From contig NZ_JACSKH010000001.1 in the NCBI RefSeq assembly GCF_018617485.1, forward strand, positions 992,001-1,056,000: a stretch of DNA of 64,000 nt, in the 5' to 3' direction. This stretch comes from Exiguobacterium sp. s124 (GTDB lineage Bacteria > Bacillota > Bacilli > Exiguobacteriales > Exiguobacteriaceae). A program made the position numbers and the translations under genes. The notes under the pieces were generated by a model. That model was not told the origin of the DNA and ran no database searches. It was given only the letters and a program-made list of their open reading frames with translations. This document shows, one piece after another, positions 26,283 to 34,508 of the stretch; within the stretch, counting starts at the first letter, position 1; each line of letters begins with the position of its first letter.

Positions 26283-26809
26283 GTACCAAGTTACTTGGAC
26301 AAGCGTCAGATGAACGCTTTTCAAACTTGTTCCGGAGCAATGTTTGAAGAAACAAAATCATCTCGGTTCGCTATCCGACAATAGCTCAGAGGTGGGAACG
26401 ACATCTCAAGTCGTCAATGTCCCGACGTGAGGTCGCGACAGTCGCTCATTTGCGAGACGATTCTATCATCAACTCGAAGCTAGGGGTTGATATAGGAAAA
26501 ACAAATCGTTCAGTTAACCAAAAGGAGTGTTGTCAACCGTTGAACAGTTTATGGCAAGCGTTCGACTTCACGATGGATGGTTGGACATGATCCGATAATA
26601 AAAAATGTTAGTAACTCGAATGGAAATGTTCCGTTCACGCAAGACGGCAGTTACTAAAGTTCTTTCATACTTCTTCATTAAGAAGACATTGGATATCGTG
26701 TCAAAGGAAGTAAAGCAGTTGGAAAGGAGATCATCCGTAGTGATCACAATTCAATACGAATAAAAGGTTCCGCACTTGAAATGAAGTCAAGTTAGGGAAC
26801 CTTTTTTTT
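26283..26809 (+). ncRNA. Large structured noncoding RNA (about 527 nt); possibly OLE-class
   Basis: No long ORF occupies this gap between spo0A and the DUF2627 gene, yet it has its own strong promoter and terminator. Many local stems are visible: CCAAG/CTTGG (26286-26298), AAGCGT/ACGCTT (26301-26319), CAAACTTG with CAA-T-GTTTG (26322-26346), GGGAACGAC with GTCGT...TCCC (26394-26423), ATCAAC/GTTGAT (26467-26490 region), a 9-bp TTAGTAACT/AGTTACTAA (26608-26616 with 26649-26657), CTTCTT/AAGAAG and GATCA/TGATC. Size, density of structure and the ispA-dxs-recN neighbourhood recall OLE RNA, but no oapA partner is seen nearby and I could not run a covariance search. It may instead be a new class. 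Two tiny ORFs with SD-like sequences lie inside. Confidence 0.72.
26763..26809 (+). terminator. Terminator of the large RNA
   Basis: The stem AAAGGTTCC/GGAACCTTT encloses a second stem ACTTGA/TCAAGT and is followed by T8. The reverse strand also has GGAACCTTTTATT, so it may serve the convergent DUF2627 gene as well. Confidence 0.92.
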
Positions 26810-26815
26810 GTGTGC

Positions 26816-27064
26816 TTATGAGTCGAGTCGTTGAACTTTTCCTGTTTTTTTGTCGCGGTTAAATATATAGCCAGCTACAAATCCGATCCCGCCCATGGCG
26901 AGCAGAAGTCCGAAAGTCCCCTGCAACATGGAGGCGGCAGCGAGTGAATCGATCCATGTGAACGGTGCGCTCGTCTTCAAAAAGAAGCTGTCGCGAAGCA
27001 ATTTGATTCCGTAAACACCTAATAAACCAGGGACGATTAAGATTAGAAGCGCGATGAAACGCAT
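26816..27064 (-). CDS. DUF2627 small membrane protein (YqzF-like)
   Basis: An 82-aa protein with two membrane helices (FIALLILIVPGLLGVYGIKLL and LQGTFGLLLAMGGIGFVAGYIF) and a basic C-terminus FNRDKKTGKVQRLDS. This matches the DUF2627/YqzF family found after spo0A in Bacillales. Function unknown. The start at 27064 is chosen because GGTAAAGGAGGAGATTGC lies just before it; the longer frame to 27118 has no ribosome site. It converges on the large RNA. Confidence 0.78.
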   Translation of the reverse strand: MRFIALLILIVPGLLGVYGIKLLRDSFFLKTSAPFTWIDSLAAASMLQGTFGLLLAMGGIGFVAGYIFNRDKKTGKVQRLDS

Positions 27065-27199
27065 GCAATCTCCTCCTTTACCATACATTATTTTAACAGA
27101 AATCTGTTCATTCCACACTGTCTATTTTTAGGCGGCTTGCGCATCATGGTGGGATTCAGTAGCATGAAGAAGAGAAGAGTGAAAGATGGGGGAATTCGT

Positions 27200-28837
27200 A
27201 TGAATAAACGATTGATGATTGTCGGTGCGGGCAAAGGAGGGACGGAAGTCTTGAACATGTTGATGGACTCCCCGCTCGCGACGATCGTTGCGGTCGTCGA
27301 CTCCGATGCATCGGCTGAAGGGATTGCCCTCGCCAAAAGTTATGGCATCGCCGTGACGGACGATTGGACGAAATATGCAGAGGTAGCATTAGACTTTGTT
27401 ATTGAGACGACAGGGCAGCATCAAACGTTCGAAGAGTTGAAAGATCATTACAAAGATGCGGTTGTGTTGCCGGGAGAATTTATTCGAATCGTTGTCGAGC
27501 GATTGAAACAAAATCAACAGATGCTTGAAGCAATCATCGAATGTACGAGTGAGGCGATCTCGGTAGCCGATCATCACGGCAATACGATATTGATCAATCC
27601 GTCATATACCCGGTTGACGGGATTTAAAAAAGAGGACGTCGTTGATAAGCCTGCCACGGCCGATATCGGTATGCAGGAGAGTGTGCATCTGAAAGTTCTA
27701 TCGACGGGTCAAGGTGTCCGAGATATTCGGATGCAAATCGGGGCGACGCGACGTGACATACTTGTGAATGCAGAACCGATCATCGTAGAGGGGAAATTGA
27801 GAGGTTCGGTCGGCGTCATCCGTGATGTGTCTCAAATCCGTGCACTTCGTGATGAATTGCAAGAAGCGAAAACACGTATTCGAAATTTAGAAGCTAAATA
27901 TCAATTTGCTGATATTATCGCAACGAGTGATACGATGCGATTTGTCATCGATCAAGCAAAATTGGCAGCGGTGACACCAGTTACGGTATTGATTCGTGGA
28001 GAATCGGGAACAGGAAAAGAACTGTTTGCCCACGCTATCCACGGAGAATCTCCACGAAAATTTAAAAAGTTCATCCGAGTAAATTGTGCGGCCATCTCGC
28101 CTACGCTTCTCGAAAGTGAATTGTTCGGTTATGAAGATGGTGCATTTAGTGGTGCAAAGCGTGGTGGGAAGACAGGTTACTTCGAGGAGGCGGATGGTGG
28201 ATCGCTCTTTTTGGACGAAATCGGAGAATTGCCACTCGATGTCCAAGTAAAACTCCTTCGTGTCCTTCAAGAAAATGAGATTGTGCGAGTCGGGGGGACG
28301 ACGGCGATTCCAATTGATGTCCGCATCATAGCCGCAACGAATGCGGATCTTGAACAAAAAGTGGCGGACGGAACATTTCGTGAAGATTTATACTATCGAA
28401 TCAACCGGATGCCCATCCATATCCCGCCACTTCGAGAACGGTTGAATGAACTCGAAGCACTCTGTGACCGCATCGTTCGAAAGTTGAATCAAGAGTATGG
28501 CCGAAGTGTACAAGGGGTAGATGAAGATGCGTTGACTCTGTTGAAAAGTCAGCATTGGAAGGGGAATGTCCGCGAACTTGAAAATGTGATTGGTCGCGCA
28601 ATGATTTATATGGCGAACACGGAACAACAGATTGCTCCACATCACTTACAATTATCACCTCGTACGCCGAGCCAGAAAGTCGTCGAGTCTGGAACACTTC
28701 ATGAAGCCGTGGCGAAATATGAACGTGATTTGATTGAACGGACGATTGAAGAAGCCGGTGGGAATAAGTCAGAAGCTGCCCGGCGGTTAAAAATTTCAAT
28801 CCGGACTTTATATAATAAATTAGACACCATGCAATAA
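27200..28837 (+). CDS. bkdR: BkdR-type enhancer-binding regulator of branched-chain amino acid catabolism
   Basis: A 545-aa activator. The N-terminal Rossmann-like segment (LMIVGAGKGGTEVL, about 5-18) is followed by PAS (about 105-215), AAA+ (about 235-470; Walker A GESGTGKE at 267-274, Walker B GGSLFLDEIGEL) and a Fis-type HTH (GGNKSEAARRLKISIRTLYNKL) at the C-terminus. The sigma-54 contact loop reads GAFSGA (314-319) rather than GAFTGA. ATG 27200 is behind GATGGGGGAATTC. The gene precedes ptb-bcd-buk-lpdV-bkdAA-bkdAB-bkdB, its expected target. No clear -12/-24 promoter lies before ptb. Confidence 0.9.
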   Translation: MNKRLMIVGAGKGGTEVLNMLMDSPLATIVAVVDSDASAEGIALAKSYGIAVTDDWTKYAEVALDFVIETTGQHQTFEELKDHYKDAVVLPGEFIRIVVERLKQNQQMLEAIIECTSEAISVADHHGNTILINPSYTRLTGFKKEDVVDKPATADIGMQESVHLKVLSTGQGVRDIRMQIGATRRDILVNAEPIIVEGKLRGSVGVIRDVSQIRALRDELQEAKTRIRNLEAKYQFADIIATSDTMRFVIDQAKLAAVTPVTVLIRGESGTGKELFAHAIHGESPRKFKKFIRVNCAAISPTLLESELFGYEDGAFSGAKRGGKTGYFEEADGGSLFLDEIGELPLDVQVKLLRVLQENEIVRVGGTTAIPIDVRIIAATNADLEQKVADGTFREDLYYRINRMPIHIPPLRERLNELEALCDRIVRKLNQEYGRSVQGVDEDALTLLKSQHWKGNVRELENVIGRAMIYMANTEQQIAPHHLQLSPRTPSQKVVESGTLHEAVAKYERDLIERTIEEAGGNKSEAARRLKISIRTLYNKLDTMQ

Positions 28838-28877
28838 AGTGCATGCAATTATATGCACACTAAGCAATTATGTGCAT
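28831..28877 (+). repeat. Three direct repeats GCAATWAWRTGCAY upstream of ptb
   Basis: GCAATAAAGTGCAT (28831-28844), GCAATTATATGCAC (28845-28858) and GCAATTATGTGCAT (28864-28877) follow each other at 14- and 19-bp steps. The first overlaps the bkdR stop. They are candidate activator-binding sites for BkdR, 80-130 bp upstream of the ptb start. Confidence 0.7.
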
Positions 28878-28889
28878 GGCTTCCTGCTT

Positions 28890-28935
28890 TATAAAGCGCT
28901 TACAATTTAGGAAACAAACTTGCTTATGGTATAGT
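28890..28935 (+). promoter_or_regulatory. ptb operon promoter region with cre-like element
   Basis: TATAAAGCGCTTACAAT (28890-28906) shares AAAGCGCTTRCAA with the cre-like site of the large RNA and has two mismatches to the cre consensus. A sigma-A-type -10 TATAGT (28930-28935) has a weak -35 TTTAGG 18 bp before it. I found no TGGCAC-N5-TTGCA element. Confidence 0.42.
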
Positions 28936-28958
28936 GTAGAGTGCAAGGGGGGACAACG

Positions 28959-29855
28959 ATGAATTTTGAACGGATGCTGACAAACGCAAAACAACTTGAG
29001 GGTTGTACAGTATCCATTGCGGGGGCAGCGGACGAAGAGGTCATTCGAGCCGTAAAACTCGCTACGGATCATGGATTGTCACGATTCATTTTATTTGGTG
29101 AAGCTCGGGAAATCCGAAAGTTATGTGAACAGTATGGAATCGACGAGGCAGCCGTCGATATTTTACATGCAAAAGGTGACGTTGAGATTGCGAGACGTGC
29201 CACACTAGCCGTGAAAAACAAAGAGGCAGATGTGCTCATGAAGGGGATGGTGTCGACATCGACATTCATGAAAGCCGTCCTTAATCGGGAGGCAGGACTT
29301 CGTACGAAACGAACGCTCAGTCATATCGCGCTATTTCAAATTCCGAATCGGGAAAAATTAATCGGTGTGACCGACGCCGCAATCCATATCGCGCCGACGC
29401 TCGAAGAAAAAGTAGAAATCATTCATAATGCGGTAGAAGCGATGCATGACATCGGTTACGTATCGCCCAAAGTCGCAGCAATCGGAGCTGTTGAAGTTGT
29501 CAATCCACAGATGAATGCGACGCTCGATGCCGCATTGCTCAGTCAAATGAATCGTAGAGGACAAATCAAAGGCTGTATCGTAGATGGACCGCTCGCCCTT
29601 GATAATGCAGTCGACATGGTCGCAGCGAAACAAAAAGGAATCAATAGTGAAGTAGCAGGGCAAGCTGATTTATTAGTCGTGCCATACATAGAGGTCGGTA
29701 ACGTCCTTTATAAATCAATCATGTATTTCGCAGAGGCGAGCGTAGCGGCGATTGTCGTTGGCGCGTCTGCCCCTGTCGTATTGACGAGTCGTGCCGATAC
29801 AGCGGAGGCGAAACTTTATTCTCTCGCATTCGCATTGTTACATGCTAAAAACTAA
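28959..29855 (+). CDS. ptb: Phosphate butyryltransferase
   Basis: A 298-aa phosphotransacylase-family enzyme that converts (iso)butyryl-CoA or other branched acyl-CoA plus phosphate to acyl phosphate. Signature stretches are DVLMKGMVSTSTFMKAVLN, LSHIALFQIP, VIGVTDAAIHIAP-like LIGVTDAAIHIAP and VPYIEVGNVLYKSIMYF. With buk it lets the operon recover ATP from acyl-CoA. ATG 28959 is behind AGGGGGGACAAC; the frame start at 28941 lacks a site. Confidence 0.93.
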   Translation: MNFERMLTNAKQLEGCTVSIAGAADEEVIRAVKLATDHGLSRFILFGEAREIRKLCEQYGIDEAAVDILHAKGDVEIARRATLAVKNKEADVLMKGMVSTSTFMKAVLNREAGLRTKRTLSHIALFQIPNREKLIGVTDAAIHIAPTLEEKVEIIHNAVEAMHDIGYVSPKVAAIGAVEVVNPQMNATLDAALLSQMNRRGQIKGCIVDGPLALDNAVDMVAAKQKGINSEVAGQADLLVVPYIEVGNVLYKSIMYFAEASVAAIVVGASAPVVLTSRADTAEAKLYSLAFALLHAKN

Positions 29856-29880
29856 TCGTACTTAACAGGAGGAACTGATC

Positions 29881-31002
29881 ATGATGGAAACAAACACAGA
29901 ACCACGCTTCCGTATTTTTGACGTCTTACAATCTGAGGATTACGAACAAATCGTATTTTGCCAAGACCAAGCGTCTGGACTAAAAGCAATCATTGCGATT
30001 CACGATACAACTCTTGGTCCTGCACTCGGTGGGCTTCGCATGTGGAACTATGAGTCAGAGCAAGAGGCACTCACAGATGTCTTACGTCTCGCTAAAGGAA
30101 TGACGTATAAAAATGCGGCCGCCGGTCTCAACCTCGGTGGTGGGAAGGCTGTCATCATCGGAAATGCCAAGACGGATAAATCGGAAGCCCTCTTCCGTGC
30201 ATTCGGTCGATACGTACAATCACTCAGCGGACGTTACATTACAGCTGAAGATGTGAACACGACGGTCGCTGATATGGACTTCATCCATATGGAGACAGAC
30301 TATGTAACGGGTGTGAGCCCAGCGTTCGGTTCAAGCGGGAACCCTTCACCGGTGACAGCTTATGGTGTCTATCGCGGTATGAAGGCTGCTGCGAAATGGA
30401 AGTTTGGGACAGACTCTCTCGCTGGGAAGACGGTTGCAGTGCAAGGTGTCGGAAACGTAGCCTACAACTTATGCCGCCACCTTCATGAAGAGGGTGCACA
30501 TTTGATCGTGACGGACATCAACGAAGAAGCGCTCAAACGTGCAGAAGCAGATTTTGGTGCGACGGTTGTTAAACCAGATGAGATTTATGGGGTCGAGTGT
30601 GACATTTTCGCTCCATGTGCACTCGGTGCAGTCATCAATGACAAAACGATTCCACAGTTGAAAGCGCAAATCGTCGCTGGTGCCGCGAATAACCAATTGG
30701 CTGAAGATCGTCACGGGGATGTGCTTGACGAGAACGGCATCCTCTACGCACCAGATTTCGTCATCAACGCTGGTGGTGTCATCAACGTCGCGGACGAACT
30801 CGAAGGATACAATCGCGAACGCGCAATGAAAAAGGTCGAACTCATCTATGACAACATGATGCGTGTCTTTGAAATCGCAGAGCGTGACGGCGTACCGACG
30901 CATGTGGCGGCTGACAAGATGGCAGAAGAACGTATTCATATGATGTCTCGTTCACGTAGTCAGTTCCTCAAAGTCGAAAAAAGCATTCTAGGGAGACGCT
31001 AA
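29881..31002 (+). CDS. bcd: Leucine (branched-chain amino acid) dehydrogenase
   Basis: A 373-aa NAD-dependent oxidative deaminase of Leu/Ile/Val. Substrate-binding [12 protein letters not shown], the catalytic Lys motif [31 protein letters not shown] and the Rossmann [17 protein letters not shown] are present. It produces the 2-oxo acids used by the downstream Bkd complex. AGGAGGAACTGATC precedes two consecutive ATGs. Confidence 0.95.
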   Translation: MMETNTEPRFRIFDVLQSEDYEQIVFCQDQASGLKAIIAIHDTTLGPALGGLRMWNYESEQEALTDVLRLAKGMTYKNAAAGLNLGGGKAVIIGNAKTDKSEALFRAFGRYVQSLSGRYITAEDVNTTVADMDFIHMETDYVTGVSPAFGSSGNPSPVTAYGVYRGMKAAAKWKFGTDSLAGKTVAVQGVGNVAYNLCRHLHEEGAHLIVTDINEEALKRAEADFGATVVKPDEIYGVECDIFAPCALGAVINDKTIPQLKAQIVAGAANNQLAEDRHGDVLDENGILYAPDFVINAGGVINVADELEGYNRERAMKKVELIYDNMMRVFEIAERDGVPTHVAADKMAEERIHMMSRSRSQFLKVEKSILGRR

Positions 31003-31003
31003 G

Positions 31004-32095
31004 ATGACAAAACGGCTAATTCTTGCGATCAACCCAGGGTCGACCTCGACGAAAGTTGGATTGTTTGATGGGAAGGAAGAAGTGCTGACACGTACGGTCC
31101 GTCACGAGATGGACGTGACCGGTCTCAGCCTTCCTGAGCAGTTACCTCATCGTGAGCAAGAAGTACGTGCCTTGTTAGAAGAGACTGGCATCGCGGTCAA
31201 TGACTTGACCGCGATCGTCGGTCGTGGTGGATTGCTCGCACCGATGACGTCAGGGACATATACCGTTAACGAGCTGATGCAAGAAGACTTGACGAGCGGT
31301 CGCTTCGGAATGCATGCTTCGAACCTCGGGGGATTGATTGCATCAAAAATTGGTGAGAACGAAGGAATCCCGAGCTTTATCGTTGACCCGGTCGTCGTCG
31401 ATGAGATGCATGAATTGGCAAGGAAAACTGGGATGGCTGAGATCAATCGCCGTAGTATTTTCCATGCCTTAAATCAAAAAGCAGTCGCTAAACGTTTTGC
31501 GGCCGAAAATGGAAGCGATTACAATGAGCTGAATTTGATTGTCGCTCACCTCGGCGGCGGGATCACAGTCGGCGCCCATTCACTTGGTCGCGTCATTGAT
31601 GTAAATAACGGACTTGATGGTGACGGACCGCTTGCGCCAGAACGAGCGGGCTCAATTCCTGTTGGACAGGTAGTAGAACTATGTTATAGTACCAGGTATA
31701 AAGAATCGGAAATGAAAAAGAAAATTGTCGGTCAAGGTGGTTTGTTCGCGCATCTTGGTACGTTTGATGCGATTGAGATTGAGCAACGGATGGAATCAGG
31801 AGACGATGAGGCGAGACTCCTTTATGAAACGATGGCTTATCGTGTCGCACAAGAGATTTCAAAACATGGTGCGACACTCAGTGGTCAGGTGGATGCCATT
31901 TTATTGACAGGTGGAATTGCCTATTCAGAATGGCTAACAGACAAGATTAAAGAGCGTGTCTCTTACCTTGCGCCGGTTCACGTCTATCCGGGCGAAGATG
32001 AATTGAAAGCCTTGGCAGAAGGTGCGCTTCGCGTCATCGAGAAGGAAGAGGCCGCAAAAGAATATGAGGGGGATACACATGGCACGAGAATTTGA
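31004..32095 (+). CDS. buk: Butyrate kinase
   Basis: A 363-aa member of the acetate kinase family that makes ATP from acyl phosphate. The N-terminus LILAINPGSTSTKVGLFDG is the first ATPase-fold phosphate loop. IVAHLGGGITVGAHSLGRVIDVNNGLDGDGP and the C-terminal LLTGGIAYSEWLTDKI complete the domain. It begins 1 bp after the bcd stop and overlaps lpdV by 17 bp. Confidence 0.94.
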   Translation: MTKRLILAINPGSTSTKVGLFDGKEEVLTRTVRHEMDVTGLSLPEQLPHREQEVRALLEETGIAVNDLTAIVGRGGLLAPMTSGTYTVNELMQEDLTSGRFGMHASNLGGLIASKIGENEGIPSFIVDPVVVDEMHELARKTGMAEINRRSIFHALNQKAVAKRFAAENGSDYNELNLIVAHLGGGITVGAHSLGRVIDVNNGLDGDGPLAPERAGSIPVGQVVELCYSTRYKESEMKKKIVGQGGLFAHLGTFDAIEIEQRMESGDDEARLLYETMAYRVAQEISKHGATLSGQVDAILLTGGIAYSEWLTDKIKERVSYLAPVHVYPGEDELKALAEGALRVIEKEEAAKEYEGDTHGTRI

Positions 32096-33488
32096 TGTTG
32101 TCGTCATCGGCGGAGGACCAGGAGGATATGTGGCTGCAATCAAAGCGGCGCAGGCTGGTAAAACTGTCGCAATCGTTGAGGCGAGAAAATTAGGCGGCAC
32201 CTGCTTACATAGAGGATGCATCCCGACGAAAGCTCTTTTAAAAGCTGCCCATGTCTATCAAACGGCGAAACAAGGTGCAACGTACGGCGTAGAAACGGGA
32301 GATGTGACGTTCAACATGGAACGGGCACAAACGTATAAGCGCGATCTCGTGGCCGGCCTTGAAAAAGGAATTGAGCATTTGATGAAACAAGGAAAGATTG
32401 AAGTGTTTCGCGGGAAAGCTTCGATTCTCGGACCAAGTATCTTCTCGCCACAACCAGGGACCGTTTCTGTTGAAGACGAAAACGGAGAGTCAGAACTTAT
32501 CTTGCCGAACCAATTGATTATCGCAACAGGTTCGATTCCACGTGAACTTCCTGGGTTGCCATTCGATCATGAGCGGATTTTGAACTCGGACGATCTCCTC
32601 AATTTTGAAACGCTTCCTGAATCGATTGCGATTGTCGGCGGCGGTGTCATCGGAGTCGAATGGGCGTCCATGCTCGTCGATTTAGATGTGAATGTAACGT
32701 TGATCGAGGTAGGAGATCGTTTACTCCCACTTGAGGACAAGGCGGTCTCTCGAGAAGTGGAACGCTTATTGAAGAAGCGCGGCGTCCGTGTGAAGAAAAG
32801 CGTGACAGTCGATGCCGAACGAACGTTAGTTCATGAAGATGCAGTGGAGCTTGCTGTAGGTGAAGAAACGTTGAAGGTAGACTGTGTCCTCGTTTCGGTT
32901 GGCCGAGTCGCGAATACGGAAGACTTAGGACTTCAAAACACGTCCATCGTCGTGGAAAACGGAATTATTCAAGTCGATAGCCAGTATCGTACGAAAGAAC
33001 GTCATATTTTCGCGATCGGGGACTGCATCGGGAAGTTACAACTTGCCCACGTCGCGTCTGCCGAAGGAGTGAAGGCGGTTGAGACGATTCTTGGGCTTGA
33101 GCCGACACCACTCGATTACATGCTCATCCCGCGTTGCGTATATAGCGTCCCAGAAGTTGCATCGGTTGGCTTGACAGAGGAAGCGGCAAAAGATGCCGGA
33201 CATGATGTGAAGACAGGGACTTATCGTTTCAACGGTCTCGGGAAAGCACGAATTGAAGGACAAGCCGACGGGTTCGTCAAACTTGTTTCGGATAAAGAAA
33301 CAGACGACCTTCTCGGTGTTCATATCGTCGGTCCAAAAGCGACTGAACTGATCACTGAAGGTGGACTGGCACTCGTCTTGAATGCGACTGCTTGGGAGAT
33401 GGGGCAACTTGTACACCCACACCCTGCATTGAGCGAAGCCTTCCAGGAAGCAGCACTCGCTGTGGATGGATTACCGATTCACGCCTAA
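32079..33488 (+). CDS. lpdV: Dihydrolipoyl dehydrogenase of the Bkd complex (E3)
   Basis: A 469-aa flavoprotein that reoxidises dihydrolipoamide with NAD. The FAD motif VIGGGPGGYVAAI is at residues 9-21. The redox pair is Cys42 and Cys47 in GGTCLHRGCIPTK. NAD motif IVGGGVIGVEWASM and the C-terminal catalytic VHPHPALSEAFQEAAL follow. ATG 32079 is behind GAGGGGGATACAC within the end of buk. It serves the branched-chain 2-oxo acid dehydrogenase next door. Confidence 0.94.
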   Translation: MAREFDVVVIGGGPGGYVAAIKAAQAGKTVAIVEARKLGGTCLHRGCIPTKALLKAAHVYQTAKQGATYGVETGDVTFNMERAQTYKRDLVAGLEKGIEHLMKQGKIEVFRGKASILGPSIFSPQPGTVSVEDENGESELILPNQLIIATGSIPRELPGLPFDHERILNSDDLLNFETLPESIAIVGGGVIGVEWASMLVDLDVNVTLIEVGDRLLPLEDKAVSREVERLLKKRGVRVKKSVTVDAERTLVHEDAVELAVGEETLKVDCVLVSVGRVANTEDLGLQNTSIVVENGIIQVDSQYRTKERHIFAIGDCIGKLQLAHVASAEGVKAVETILGLEPTPLDYMLIPRCVYSVPEVASVGLTEEAAKDAGHDVKTGTYRFNGLGKARIEGQADGFVKLVSDKETDDLLGVHIVGPKATELITEGGLALVLNATAWEMGQLVHPHPALSEAFQEAALAVDGLPIHA

Positions 33489-33500
33489 GGAGGAACAAGG

Positions 33501-34508
33501 ATGGAACAGATGACTGTAAACTCATATGAAGAGCTTGGATTAACTAAACAAGATTTATTGGCGATGTACGAAACGATGGTGCGTGCGCGTAAAATCGATG
33601 AACGCATGTGGAAGTTGAATCGTGCCGGGAAAATCCCGTTCGTCGTCTCGTGTCAAGGACAAGAGGCAGCGCAGGTCGGTGCAGCGTTCGCCTTAGAGAA
33701 AGGAATTGACTACGTCTTGCCTTATTATCGTGACGTGGCGGTCGTCCTTCACTTCGGCCAAACATCAAGAGACTTGATGCTGTCGGCATTTGCGAAAGCG
33801 GAAGACCCAAACTCAGGCGGTCGTCAGATGCCGGGTCACTTCGGCTCGAAAGAGCATCGGATCGTGACAGGTTCATCTCCGGTCACGACCCAAGTCCCTC
33901 ATGCGGTTGGAATCGCACTTGCTGCGAAGATGAAAAAGGAAGAACTCGTCACGTTTGTTTCGTTCGGGGAAGGTTCTTCTAACCAAGGTGATTTCCATGA
34001 AGGCGCAAACTTTGCAGGTGTCCATAAGTTGCCGGTCATCTTGTTCTGTGAGAACAACAAATATGCGATCTCCGTTCCACTTTCAAAACAGTTGGCGTGT
34101 GAACGCGTATCAGACCGTGCAAAAGGTTACGGGATGCCAGGCGTGACAGTCGACGGGACAGATCCGATTGCCGTATACGCGGTCGTGAAGGAAGCGCGTG
34201 AACGTGCCCTTCGTGGAGAAGGACCGACACTGATTGAAGCAGAAGTCGAACGTCTCGTGCCTCACTCATCAGATGATGACGATAAAGCATACCGTTCAGC
34301 CGAAGAATTGGCAGGATTAAAAGAACGGGACGGCATTCAAATGTTCCGTCAACGACTTGTGAATGATGGAATCGCAACAGCGGATATTCTCTCTGAAATC
34401 GATGCGAAAATCGATCTTGAAGTAAATGAAGCGACGACTTATGCGGACAAAGCACCATACGCATCGCCTGAATCTGCATTGGATTACGTCTACGAGGAGG
34501 AAAAATGA
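33501..34508 (+). CDS. bkdAA: Branched-chain 2-oxo acid dehydrogenase E1 alpha
   Basis: A 335-aa thiamine-diphosphate subunit. It carries SCQGQEAAQVGAAFAL, the region PNSGGRQMPGHFGSKEHRIVTGSSPV characteristic of branched-chain E1 and the ThDP/Mg motif GEGSSNQGDFHEGANFAGVHKLPVILFCENN. It decarboxylates branched-chain 2-oxo acids together with BkdAB. AGGAGGAACAAGG precedes the ATG. It overlaps bkdAB by 4 bp. Confidence 0.94.
   Translation: MEQMTVNSYEELGLTKQDLLAMYETMVRARKIDERMWKLNRAGKIPFVVSCQGQEAAQVGAAFALEKGIDYVLPYYRDVAVVLHFGQTSRDLMLSAFAKAEDPNSGGRQMPGHFGSKEHRIVTGSSPVTTQVPHAVGIALAAKMKKEELVTFVSFGEGSSNQGDFHEGANFAGVHKLPVILFCENNKYAISVPLSKQLACERVSDRAKGYGMPGVTVDGTDPIAVYAVVKEARERALRGEGPTLIEAEVERLVPHSSDDDDKAYRSAEELAGLKERDGIQMFRQRLVNDGIATADILSEIDAKIDLEVNEATTYADKAPYASPESALDYVYEEEK

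Noticed and set aside
26283-26809. The large RNA considered as tmRNA, RNase P RNA, SRP RNA or 6S RNA
   Set aside because: None of the expected conserved cores (for example the RNase P GAGGAAAGTCC or tmRNA GGGG...CCA ends) was found.
28871-28895. TGGCTTCCTGC considered as a sigma-54 -24/-12 element
   Set aside because: The GG-to-GC distance is 6 nt rather than the required 10, so it does not fit.
28900-28918. CodY box before ptb
   Set aside because: AATTTAGGAAACAAA matches the CodY consensus AATTTTCWGAAAATT at too few positions to be reported.
31685-31701. TATAGTACCAGGTATAA, resembling the FapR-like site at accB, inside buk
   Set aside because: It encodes the conserved residues CYSTRYK of butyrate kinase and lies mid-gene, so it is probably a coincidence of codons.
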